DNA of 64,000 nt from Sphingomonadales bacterium (GTDB taxonomy: Bacteria > Pseudomonadota > Alphaproteobacteria > Sphingomonadales > Sphingomonadaceae): assembly GCA_027486415.1 (NCBI GenBank), contig JAIXPC010000011.1:169411-233410 (forward strand), in the 5' to 3' direction. A program made the position numbers and the translations under genes. Position 1 is the stretch's first letter. Every line of letters starts with the position of its first letter. The notes under the pieces are model-generated. The model ran no database searches. It saw nothing but the letters and a program-made list of their open reading frames with translations, and was not told the origin of the DNA. This document shows positions 28,043-35,825 of this stretch, one piece after another.

Positions 28043-28468
28043 ATGGGCATGTCAGTTGGCGGTGGGGGCGGCGAAGACGCCCCGATGGGCGAAATGAACA
28101 CGACGCCGTTGATCGACGTCATGCTCGTTCTGCTCATCATGTTCATCATCACCATCCCGGTGCAGACCCACGCTGTGAAGCTGGATCTGCCGCCGCCGAA
28201 CCCGAACAACACCAACCAGATCGATCCGGTGTTCAACCAGATCGACATCGACTTCCTCGGCAACATCTACTGGAACAAGACCGAAGTCGATCTGCCGACG
28301 CTGAAGGGCTACCTGAAGCAGGCGGCGGCGATGCCGGAACAGCCCGAACTGCGGCTGCGTCCGGAAGCCGAGGCCAAGTACGCTCTGGTTGACCAGGTGA
28401 TGGCTGCAGCGCAGCAGGCCGGAACCGAGAAGATGGGCTTCGTGGGCAACGAGGCTTACGCGAACTGA
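28043..28468 (+). CDS. exbD: biopolymer transport protein ExbD (second copy)
   Basis: 141 residues, paralogous to the preceding ExbD with the same N-terminal EMNTTPLIDVMLVLLIMFII helix and D25. The periplasmic part is different, with an HAVKLDLPPPNPNNTNQ proline-rich linker, so the two copies probably have distinct contacts. Tandem ExbD genes after exbB are known from Xanthomonas and several sphingomonad relatives. An AGGAGTTGG site precedes the ATG. A strong terminator follows 72 bp after the stop. Confidence 0.93.
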   Translation: MGMSVGGGGGEDAPMGEMNTTPLIDVMLVLLIMFIITIPVQTHAVKLDLPPPNPNNTNQIDPVFNQIDIDFLGNIYWNKTEVDLPTLKGYLKQAAAMPEQPELRLRPEAEAKYALVDQVMAAAQQAGTEKMGFVGNEAYAN

Positions 28469-28486
28469 TCGCCGCTGGGCGAGCGA

Positions 28487-28503
28487 CTAACGCGCAGCGT
28501 TAG
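28487..28503. other. hairpin between exbD and its terminator
   Basis: CTAACGC and GCGTTAG form a perfect 7-bp stem around GCA. It lies 19 bp after the exbD stop, upstream of the terminator at 28540, and may stabilise the mRNA 3' end. Confidence 0.55.
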
Positions 28504-28530
28504 CCGTCGACTCCAGCAAGATCGGACGGC

Positions 28531-28599
28531 GAACGAAAAGGGCGGCCCCCACAGGCCGCCCTTTTTGATTCGTCCGACGGCGTGGCTTTGCCACGCCCC
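28531..28599. repeat. copy B of the terminator-plus-hairpin repeat cassette
   Basis: Matches 13161-13228 in order, spacing and most bases: a GGCGGCC/GGCCGCC terminator (28540-28566), then the hairpin GGCGTGGC-TTT-GCCACGCC (28579-28597) and a C/T-rich run. The shared CGTCxGACGGCGTGGC stretch across the linker shows that the similarity is not limited to the terminator stem. Confidence 0.75.
28540..28566 (+). terminator. intrinsic terminator of the ton operon
   Basis: A GGGCGGCC stem (28540-28547) and GGCCGCCC (28554-28561) with a 6-base loop are followed by TTTTT. An A-run just upstream makes it potentially bidirectional. It closes the tonB-exbB-exbD-exbD transcript. Confidence 0.88.
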
Positions 28600-28688
28600 C
28601 TTTCTTTCCGTCAGCCCCCCGCAATCCCCCCAGTATCGTCCTCCGCATTTCCCGCTTAGCCTCCCCTTGCACATCAACGGAGGCCCGC

Positions 28689-29453
28689 ATGACACGTCTT
28701 TCCGGCAAGGTTGCTCTCGTTACCGGCGCGGCCTCTGGCCTGGGCGCGGCCACCGCCCGTCGGTTGGCGAAGGAGGGGGCTACGGTCGTGCTGACCGATC
28801 GTGATATCGTGGGTGAGGATATCGCCGCCCACATTGTCGACACGGGTGGCCGCGCCGTGTTTCGCCTGCACGATGTCACCAGCCAGCCCGATTGGGCCGC
28901 TGCCGTGGAGCACGCGGTGGCGGACTTTGGCCGCCTTGATATCCTGGTCAACAACGCCGGGGTGGCCGGCGGCAATCACGAGTTGATGGACCACAGCTTC
29001 GACGCCTGGCGGCAGATCCTGTCGGTCAACCTTGATGGCGTCTTCCTCGGCCTGCGCCATGCCGGCCCGCGCATCGCGGCGTCTGGCGGTGGCAGTGTCA
29101 TCAATATCAGCTCGATCCTCGGCAAGGTCGGCATGGCCGGCGCGGCTGCCTATTGCGCGTCAAAGGGCGGCGTGACCCTGCTCACCAAGGCGGCGGCGCT
29201 GGAATGGGCTCCGCTGGGCATCAGGGTGAACTCCATCCACCCCGGCTTCATCGACACGCCGATGGTGTCGGGCGCGCTGGCTGGCCGGGAGGATGGCAAT
29301 GAAATGCGGGTGGCATTGATGGCCGCCCACCCGCTGGGGCGCTTTGGCGTGCCCAAGGAGATTGGTGACGCCGTCGCCTTCCTGGCCAGCGACGACGCCA
29401 GCTTCATCACCGGCGCCGAACTGGTCGTCGACGGCGGTTACACCGCGCAATAA
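28689..29453 (+). CDS. short-chain dehydrogenase/reductase
   Basis: 254 residues of the classical SDR type. The cofactor motif is TGAASGLGAATARRLAKEGA (about residues 12-31), followed by an Asp (LTDRDI) favouring NAD(H). NNAGVAGG and the catalytic Ser-Tyr-Lys (NISSILGKVG and YCASKGG, about residues 139-162) are intact. The C terminus ends GAELVVDGGYTAQ. Close relatives act on cyclic alcohols, sugars or hydroxyacyl compounds; the substrate is unknown. It directly abuts the convergent ABC exporter gene. Confidence 0.9.
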   Translation: MTRLSGKVALVTGAASGLGAATARRLAKEGATVVLTDRDIVGEDIAAHIVDTGGRAVFRLHDVTSQPDWAAAVEHAVADFGRLDILVNNAGVAGGNHELMDHSFDAWRQILSVNLDGVFLGLRHAGPRIAASGGGSVINISSILGKVGMAGAAAYCASKGGVTLLTKAAALEWAPLGIRVNSIHPGFIDTPMVSGALAGREDGNEMRVALMAAHPLGRFGVPKEIGDAVAFLASDDASFITGAELVVDGGYTAQ

Positions 29454-31247
29454 TCAGGCAGCGAGCTGGTCGAATTGCAGCCGCGCCAGACGCGCATAAA
29501 GGCCGCCGCCCGCCATCAGGCTGTCGTGCGTGCCTTCAGCGACGATGCGGCCCTTGTCCATCACCACGATGCGATCGGCACCGCGCACGGTGGCGAGGCG
29601 GTGGGCGATGACCAGGGTGGTGCGATCCTTCATCAGATCATCCAGCGCCGATTGCACCAGTTTCTCGCTTTCGGCGTCGAGCGCGCTGGTGGCTTCATCC
29701 AGCAACAGGATCGGCGCGTTCCTCAGGATGGCGCGCGCAATGGCCACGCGCTGGCGCTGCCCGCCCGAAAGCCGCGTGCCGCTTTCGCCCAGGAAGCTGT
29801 GGATGCCATCGGGCAGGTCCTTCAGGAACGCATCGGCGTGTGCGGCCTCGGCGGCAGCCCACACCTCGGCCTCGGTCGCGTCGGGGCGGCCATAGCGGAT
29901 ATTCTCCAGCGCGCTGGCTGCGAAGATCACGGTTTCCTGGGGCACCACGGCGATGCGTTCCCTGATCTCGTGCGGATCGGCGTCGCGATAGGCGACCCCG
30001 TCGATGCGAAGATCGCCGCCATCCGGATCATAGAAACGCTGCACCAGCTGGAACAGGGTCGATTTGCCAGCGCCCGATGGGCCCACCACGGCCACCGTTT
30101 CGCCCGGTGCCACCGTCAGGGTGAAGCCGTTCAGCGCCGGCGCATCCGGTTTCGACGGATAATGGAAATGCACATCGTTCAGCGCGATCTCGCCGCGCGG
30201 CGGAACGGGCAGGGCGGCGGGCTGGGCCGGCGCGCGGATCTGCGGACGGGCGCTGAGCAGTTCCTCCATGCGCCCGGCGGCACCGGCAGCGCGCATGAAA
30301 TCGCCATAGACTTCGGTGAGTGTGCCAAAGGCACCGGCGACGATGGCGGCGGCGAACACGAAGGCGGCGATCGATCCGCCCGACAGCCGGCCCGAGATCA
30401 CGTCCAGCGCGCCCTGCCACAGCACCAGCGTGATGGCGCCAAACACCAACGTGATCACCAGCGCCGTCATCACGGCGCGCAGGCGGATGCGGCGCTTGGC
30501 GGTGTCGAAACTGCGCTCCACGGCTGCGCCAAAGCGCAGTGCCTCGCGCGCTTCCTGGGTGAAAGCCTGCACGATGCGGATGGCGCCCAGCACTTCCGAT
30601 ACCATCGTGCCCATGTCGGCCACCCGGTCCTGGCTGGCGCGGCTGATGTCACGCACCTTGCGGCCCAGCACCAGGATCGGAACCATGGTGAGCGGGATCA
30701 CCAGCAGCATCATCAGGGTGAGGCGCGGAGACACCCAGAACATGTAGCCCAGCCCGCCAATGCCCATCACCGTGTTGCGAAGCGCGAGGCTGGCCGAGGT
30801 GCCGACCACCTGTTCGATCACTGCGGTGTCCGACGTGATGCGGCTGGCGATCTCGGCCGGGCGGTTCTCTTCGAAAAACACCGGGTCGAGGGTGATCAGG
30901 TGGCGCTGCACGGCGGTGCGAAGATCGGCCACCACTCGCTCGCCAATCCACGACACGAAGAAGAAGCGCAACGCCGTCGCCACGCCCAACAGGCCGACAA
31001 GGCCGAGGAAGGCACTGAAGAAGGGGGCAATCGCCGCCGGATCGCTGCCGCGCGCAAAGCCGTTGTCCACCACCATCTTCAGGCCCTGCGGGATGGCGAG
31101 GGTGGTGAGGGCGGCGACGGCAAGCGCCACCAGCGCGGCGGTCAATTGCAGCGGATAGGCGCGGGCAAAGCGCCACAACAGCTTCAATCGCGACAATTTG
31201 CGCTCCGCTGGCGGCGGCAGGGGCGGTTTGGGCGGACGGGATGCCAT
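29454..31247 (-). CDS. ABC-type exporter, fused permease and ATPase (MsbA/LagD-like)
   Basis: 597-residue half-transporter. The N-terminal six-helix transmembrane domain includes QLTAALVALAVAALTTLAIP (about residues 34-53), and ITLDPVFFEENRPAEIASRI marks the typical first coupling region. The nucleotide-binding domain has Walker A VVGPSGAGKSTLFQLVQRFY (about residues 390-409), signature LSGGQRQRVAIARAILR, Walker B ILLLDEATSALD and an H-loop (LVIAHRLATVR). It would export lipid, peptide or drug as a homodimer. Divergent from phaZ across 182 bp. Confidence 0.93.
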   Translation of the reverse strand: MASRPPKPPLPPPAERKLSRLKLLWRFARAYPLQLTAALVALAVAALTTLAIPQGLKMVVDNGFARGSDPAAIAPFFSAFLGLVGLLGVATALRFFFVSWIGERVVADLRTAVQRHLITLDPVFFEENRPAEIASRITSDTAVIEQVVGTSASLALRNTVMGIGGLGYMFWVSPRLTLMMLLVIPLTMVPILVLGRKVRDISRASQDRVADMGTMVSEVLGAIRIVQAFTQEAREALRFGAAVERSFDTAKRRIRLRAVMTALVITLVFGAITLVLWQGALDVISGRLSGGSIAAFVFAAAIVAGAFGTLTEVYGDFMRAAGAAGRMEELLSARPQIRAPAQPAALPVPPRGEIALNDVHFHYPSKPDAPALNGFTLTVAPGETVAVVGPSGAGKSTLFQLVQRFYDPDGGDLRIDGVAYRDADPHEIRERIAVVPQETVIFAASALENIRYGRPDATEAEVWAAAEAAHADAFLKDLPDGIHSFLGESGTRLSGGQRQRVAIARAILRNAPILLLDEATSALDAESEKLVQSALDDLMKDRTTLVIAHRLATVRGADRIVVMDKGRIVAEGTHDSLMAGGGLYARLARLQFDQLAA

Positions 31248-31429
31248 GGCGGCTGATAACAGGGGTTTGAGCCGTGCTCAATGGCACGTGACGCCGCGTT
31301 GCCGGCGACGCGCTGGCGCGCATTGCCTGTCTTTCATGAAGGGCAGGGCCATTTTTCGGTTTATGCTGCACCTGCGATATGGCAGGCACAAACGCTGCGC
31401 CGGTTCGTGCGGCGCCAAGGAATGATGCG

Positions 31430-32734
31430 ATGTTGTATACGGCCTTCGAAATGCAGCGCGCCTGGCTGGCCGGTGTCGGCATGGCAGCGCAGACGGGTTC
31501 GGAATGGCTGCTGAGCGCCGCCAACCCGATGGCGTGGTCGCCGGCTGCGCCGGCCACGGCGCGCGCGATGGAGGTGTTTGCCCACGCCGTCGCACCGCGC
31601 GGCAAGCCGGCCTTTGGACTCCATTCCACCATCGTCGACGGCGAAAGCGTGGCGGTGACCGAGCAGGTCGTGCTCAGAAAGCCGTTCGGCCAGCTCAAGC
31701 ATTTTGCTCGTGCCACCGGCGGCCGCCGCGATCCGCGCATCCTGATCGTCGCGCCGATGTCGGGCCATTATGCCACGCTGCTGCGCGGCACGGTGGAACG
31801 GCTGCTGCCCGATCATGATGTGTACATCACCGATTGGCGCGATGCCCGGCAGGTGCCGCTGAGCGACGGCCGCTTCGACCTCAACGATTATGTCGATTAC
31901 CTGATCGAATTTCTCGAAGTGCTGGGCCCGGACACGCACATGCTGGCCGTGTGCCAGCCTTCGGTGCCGGCACTGGCTGCCGTGGCGCTGATGAACGAGG
32001 ATGATCACCCTTGCACGCCGCCCAGCCTGACGATGATGGGCGGGCCGATCGATACCCGCAAGGCGCCCACGGCGGTCAACGAACTCGCCTTCAACCGGCC
32101 GTTCGCGTGGTTTGAACACACGGTGATCCAGGATGTGCCGGCGATCTATCCCGGTGCCGGCCGCCGCGTGTATCCGGGCTATCTGCAGTTGTCGGGCTTC
32201 ATGTCGATGAACCTCGCCAACCACATGAAATCGCACTGGGAAATGTTCAAGCACCTCGTTGAGGGCGACGAGGACGCCGCCGAGGCGACCAAGGCATTCT
32301 ACGACGAATATCGCTCCGTCTGCGACATGACGGCGGAATTCTATCTGCAGACGATCGACATGGTGTTCCAGCGCCAGGCACTGGCCACCGGCAGCTTCGA
32401 CCATCGCGGTCGCCTTGCTGATCCCGGCAAGATCACGCGGACGGCGCTGCTGGCGATCGAGGGTGAACGCGACGATATCTCCGGCCTGGGCCAGACGAAG
32501 GCGGCGCTGGATATCGCGGTCAACCTTGCGCCCGAGAAGAAGCAATATCTGATGGCCAAGGGTGCCGGCCATTATGGCATCTTCAACGGCAGCAAGTGGC
32601 GCGAGACGATCGCGCCGGTGGTGGAGGCGTTTGTTCGCACCCACGATACCGGCCGCGTCGCACCGGCACCGCTGCGCGTGGTGGTGCCAAAGCATATCGA
32701 ACCGGATGTGCCGCCGGGCGTCGAGGTGGCGTAA
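31430..32734 (+). CDS. phaZ: intracellular polyhydroxyalkanoate depolymerase
   Basis: 434 residues of the PhaZ1 type. The nucleophile elbow uses cysteine C175 (MLAVCQPSVPALAAV), as established for Ralstonia PhaZ1, and the protein has typical segments such as IVAPMSGHYATLLRGTVERL (about 106-125) and a C-terminal GAGHYGIFNGSKW containing the catalytic His. The ATG at 31430 has a good AAGGA site 8 bases upstream and gives the family N terminus. It mobilises stored PHA granules; no synthase gene lies in this window. Confidence 0.93.
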   Translation: MLYTAFEMQRAWLAGVGMAAQTGSEWLLSAANPMAWSPAAPATARAMEVFAHAVAPRGKPAFGLHSTIVDGESVAVTEQVVLRKPFGQLKHFARATGGRRDPRILIVAPMSGHYATLLRGTVERLLPDHDVYITDWRDARQVPLSDGRFDLNDYVDYLIEFLEVLGPDTHMLAVCQPSVPALAAVALMNEDDHPCTPPSLTMMGGPIDTRKAPTAVNELAFNRPFAWFEHTVIQDVPAIYPGAGRRVYPGYLQLSGFMSMNLANHMKSHWEMFKHLVEGDEDAAEATKAFYDEYRSVCDMTAEFYLQTIDMVFQRQALATGSFDHRGRLADPGKITRTALLAIEGERDDISGLGQTKAALDIAVNLAPEKKQYLMAKGAGHYGIFNGSKWRETIAPVVEAFVRTHDTGRVAPAPLRVVVPKHIEPDVPPGVEVA

Positions 32735-32744
32735 GGGGGTTTAT

Positions 32745-32840
32745 TCCCACCCCTGACCCCTCCCGCACGCGGGAGGGGAACCGTTTGCGCTTGGCTCGTG
32801 CTGCTCCCCTCCCGCTTGCGGGAGGGGTTGGGGTTGGGCG
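32745..32840. repeat. inverted pair of REP-like GGGAGGGG palindromes
   Basis: Two palindromes, each a perfect 10-bp stem: CCCCTCCCGC-AC-GCGGGAGGGG at 32757-32778 and CCCCTCCCGC-TT-GCGGGAGGGG at 32806-32827. Their outer flanks are inverted (CCCACCCCTGA on the left, TTGGGGTTGGG on the right), so the pair is arranged head to head as in REP doublets. They fill almost the whole gap between phaZ and uup, 3' of both genes, and could act as a bidirectional transcript end. Confidence 0.85.
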
Positions 32841-32848
32841 TTACAACC

Positions 32849-34618
32849 TTACCCCGCCAGTTGCTCTTCCAGCTCCGCCAGCTCCAGCCAGCGCAATTCG
32901 GCAGCCTCCAGCTGCGCCCGCAGCGCGTCCAGCTCAGCCGTGATTGCGGCAAAGCGCGCCGGGTTCTTCGCATAGAGATCGGGATCGGCCAGCGCCGCCT
33001 CGCGCCTGGCGATGTCGGCGTTCAGGCCCTCCATCCGGCCCGGCAGCTCCGCGAGTTCGCGGGCGTCCTTGTAACTCAGCTTGCTGGCCTTTTTCGGTGC
33101 CGGGGCGGGGGCGGGGGCGGTCTTTGCCTTGGCTGCCGTCACCGCCGGCTGCTGGCGCGCCACCCAGTCGCTCCAGCCGCCCACGCTCACCTCTGCCTTG
33201 CCGCTGCCATCCATGGCGACGATCATCGTCACCACCCGGTCCAGAAAGGCGCGATCGTGGCTGACCAGCAGCACGGTGCCATCGTAATCGCCGATCACCT
33301 CCTCGATCAGGTCAAGCGTCTCCATGTCGAGGTCGTTGGTCGGCTCGTCGAGCACCATCAGGTTTGACGGCGTGGCAAATTCGCGGGCCAGCAGCAGCCG
33401 CGATTGCTCCCCACCCGATAGGGTTTCGGCCGCCGCATCCAGGATGCCGGCGTCGAAGAGATACTCCTTGAGATAGCCGGCGACGTGCTTTTTCGATCCG
33501 TTCACCTCCAGCCACTCGCCGCCATCGGCCAGCACCTCGCGCACGGTGCGGCCCTTCAGGCGCTGGCGGTGCTGATCGATGATGGTGGGGGCCAGGGCGG
33601 CGGAGCGCGTGATGGTGCCGGCATCGGGTTCGACCTGCCCCAGCAGCAGCTTGATCAGCGTCGATTTGCCCGCTCCATTCGGGCCGATGATGCCGATCCG
33701 GTCGCCCTTGCGGACGCGCAGGGAGAAATCCTTGCAGATCACGCGCTCGCCAAAGGCCAGCGACACCGCCTTCATGTCGATCAGGATCTTCGAGCCCGGA
33801 TCAGAGGACTCGGTGGCGATGCGTGCCGTCGTTGGCCCGCGATCAAGGCCGCGGCGCGTCTCGCGCAACTCCAGCAGCTTGGCCAGCCGGCCCATGTTGC
33901 GCTTGCGCCGCGCCGTCACGCCGCGCTGCAGCCAATGTTCCTCGGCGCGCAGCTTTGTATCAAGGCGCTGGGCGGTGCGCTCCTCCTCGGCAGCGACGGC
34001 ATCTGACCAGGCATCAAAGCCGCCAAAGCCGACCTCGGCGCGGCGCAGCGTCCCCCGATCCAGCCACAGGCAATTCTTCGTCAGCCGGGTCAGGAAGGTG
34101 CGATCGTGGCTGATGACGACCAGCGCACAGCGGCTGCGATCCAGCCAGTTTTCCAGCCATTCGATGGCGCTGATGTCGAGGTGGTTGGTCGGTTCATCCA
34201 GCAGCAGCAGATCGGGTGCTTCGGCCAGCACGCGCACCAGCGCGGCGCGGCGGCGCTCCCCACCCGACGCGGTGGCGGCCGGGCGGGCTAGATCGATGCC
34301 CAGTTGATCGGCGAGGGCCGCCACCTCGTGATCGGCCGCGCCGCCGGCGAGGGCATAATCGGCCAATGTGGCAAACGCGCCCATCGGCGGGTCCTGCTCC
34401 AGCCGGCCGATGCGAATGCCGCTGGCGGTGGCGCGGCGGCCGGCATCGGACTCGATGCTGCCATCGATGATCTTCAGCAGCGTGGACTTGCCGGCACCGT
34501 TGCGGCCGATCAGGGCCAGCCGGTCGCGCGCATCGATGGTGAGCGACAGGTCCCGGAACAGCCAGCCGGCACCGTTTCGCAGGCCAATGGCATCAAGGGT
34601 GAGGATGGGTTCGGGCAT
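32849..34618 (-). CDS. uup: ABC-F family ATPase, Uup type
   Basis: 589 residues with two tandem ATPase domains. Walker A motifs are IGRNGAGKSTLLKIIDG (about residues 37-53) and IGPNGAGKSTLIKLLLG (about 318-334); signature motifs are TASGGERRRAALVRVLAEAP and LSGGEQSRLLLAREF, and both have LDEPTN Walker B regions. The C terminus after about residue 495 is a basic linker and coiled coil, the Uup DNA-binding domain. No transmembrane part. The start at 34618 is the family-like MPEPILTLDAI; a longer extension was rejected. Role: ribosome- or DNA-associated. Confidence 0.92.
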   Translation of the reverse strand: MPEPILTLDAIGLRNGAGWLFRDLSLTIDARDRLALIGRNGAGKSTLLKIIDGSIESDAGRRATASGIRIGRLEQDPPMGAFATLADYALAGGAADHEVAALADQLGIDLARPAATASGGERRRAALVRVLAEAPDLLLLDEPTNHLDISAIEWLENWLDRSRCALVVISHDRTFLTRLTKNCLWLDRGTLRRAEVGFGGFDAWSDAVAAEEERTAQRLDTKLRAEEHWLQRGVTARRKRNMGRLAKLLELRETRRGLDRGPTTARIATESSDPGSKILIDMKAVSLAFGERVICKDFSLRVRKGDRIGIIGPNGAGKSTLIKLLLGQVEPDAGTITRSAALAPTIIDQHRQRLKGRTVREVLADGGEWLEVNGSKKHVAGYLKEYLFDAGILDAAAETLSGGEQSRLLLAREFATPSNLMVLDEPTNDLDMETLDLIEEVIGDYDGTVLLVSHDRAFLDRVVTMIVAMDGSGKAEVSVGGWSDWVARQQPAVTAAKAKTAPAPAPAPKKASKLSYKDARELAELPGRMEGLNADIARREAALADPDLYAKNPARFAAITAELDALRAQLEAAELRWLELAELEEQLAG

Positions 34619-34809
34619 GGGCCATGCCAGTGGAGCGGGAGGCCGCCCATGGCAAGAGGGCATGGTTCGGCAGTTGCACAAGTTGCGCCCATGCGGCACA
34701 AGCCGGGGGCGGCGGTTCGCGTGTCGTGGCATCTACCCATTCAGGGCGGGTTCAACCGCCAGACGGCACGGTCGCCAAGCTTGGAAGTCGAACCATCAAG
34801 GCCAGTCGC

Positions 34810-35088
34810 GTGCGTTTTTCCGTCATCATTCTCGCCGGCATGATGCTGGCAGCGCCGGCAACCGCCGGGCCGAACGACGTGCACAACATGGTGCGCGCCG
34901 GGGAAATCATGCCGTTCGAGGCGATCCAGCGCCGCGTGGTGCAGGAAACGCCGGGCGAATATGTGGGTGTGCAGTTTGACCAGAGCAGCCGCATCTATCG
35001 GTTTCGCTTCCTGCGCGAAGGTGCGGTGGTGAATGTGGATGTGGATGCCCGCACCGGGGAACGGTTGCGGCGCAAGCAGAGTTATTGA
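34810..35088 (+). CDS. small secreted PepSY-domain protein
   Basis: 92 residues. A signal peptide (FSVIILAGMMLAAPATAG) precedes a single PepSY domain (IQRRVVQETPGEYVGVQFDQ, then IYRFRFLREGAVVNVDVDAR). The start is GTG at 34810, since no ATG suits. PepSY proteins often modulate periplasmic proteases or sensor kinases. It lies 74 bp upstream of the response-regulator gene and probably belongs with the sensor system, as in other PhoPQ-like loci where a PepSY gene sits beside the regulator. Confidence 0.75.
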   Translation: MRFSVIILAGMMLAAPATAGPNDVHNMVRAGEIMPFEAIQRRVVQETPGEYVGVQFDQSSRIYRFRFLREGAVVNVDVDARTGERLRRKQSY

Positions 35089-35162
35089 CGACATTTGTCG
35101 ACACGGCGGCGCCGGCCCGTTGCGGGCACCATGGCCGGCCAGCAGAAGGTTAACAGGGGCAC

Positions 35163-35825
35163 ATGCGAATTCTTGTCGTTGAAGACGAACCCAATCTGCG
35201 GCGTCAGCTGAAGAACGCCCTGGAACAGGCCGGCTATGCCGTCGATGCCGCGGGCGATGGCGAGGACGGCCATTATCTGGGTGCCAACGAGACTTATGAC
35301 GCGGTCATCCTCGATCTCGGCCTGCCGGGCGTGGATGGCCTGACCGTGCTGGATCGCTGGCGGCGCGAAGGCCGCATCATGCCGGTGCTGGTGCTGACCG
35401 CGCGTGACAGCTGGTCTGACAAGGTGGCCGGGCTGGATGCCGGTGCCGATGATTATCTGGCCAAGCCGTTCCAGGTGGAAGAGCTGGTGGCCCGCCTGCG
35501 CGCCCTGATCCGCCGCGCGGCGGGGCAGGCGACATCCGAACTGGTGGCCGGCGGCGTGCGGCTGGATGGCCGTTCGGGCCGCGTGACGCTGAACGGGGAG
35601 CCGGTGAAGCTGACTGCGCAGGAATTCAAGCTGCTGAGCTACCTGATGCACCACAAGGGCAAGGTGATCAGCCGCACCGAACTGATCGAACATATCTATG
35701 ATCAGGATTTCGATCGCGATTCCAACACGATCGAAGTGTTCATCACGCGCATCCGCAAGAAATTGGGTGCCGATCTGATCATGACGACGCGTGGCCTTGG
35801 CTACAGCCTCAACGACCAGATCTGA
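35163..35825 (+). CDS. OmpR/PhoB-family response regulator
   Basis: 220 residues. The receiver domain has acidic pocket VVEDEPN, phosphoacceptor D51 (VILDLGLPGVDGL), T79 and K101 (DDYLAKPF). The C-terminal winged helix contains VKLTAQEFKLLSYLMHHKGK, SRTELIEHIYDQDFDRDSNT and FITRIRKKLG. It forms a pair with the overlapping sensor kinase. It resembles PhoP/QseB-type regulators. The target genes are not known; the adjacent PepSY gene is a candidate. Confidence 0.94.
   Translation: MRILVVEDEPNLRRQLKNALEQAGYAVDAAGDGEDGHYLGANETYDAVILDLGLPGVDGLTVLDRWRREGRIMPVLVLTARDSWSDKVAGLDAGADDYLAKPFQVEELVARLRALIRRAAGQATSELVAGGVRLDGRSGRVTLNGEPVKLTAQEFKLLSYLMHHKGKVISRTELIEHIYDQDFDRDSNTIEVFITRIRKKLGADLIMTTRGLGYSLNDQI

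Noticed and set aside
29475-31256. A 593-codon plus-strand frame opposite the ABC exporter
   Set aside because: Pure antisense shadow of an intact transporter with all ABC motifs in the other strand.
32745-32840. CRISPR-like or transposon inverted repeats
   Set aside because: Only two units with no regular spacers and no transposase; they fit REP-like palindromes.
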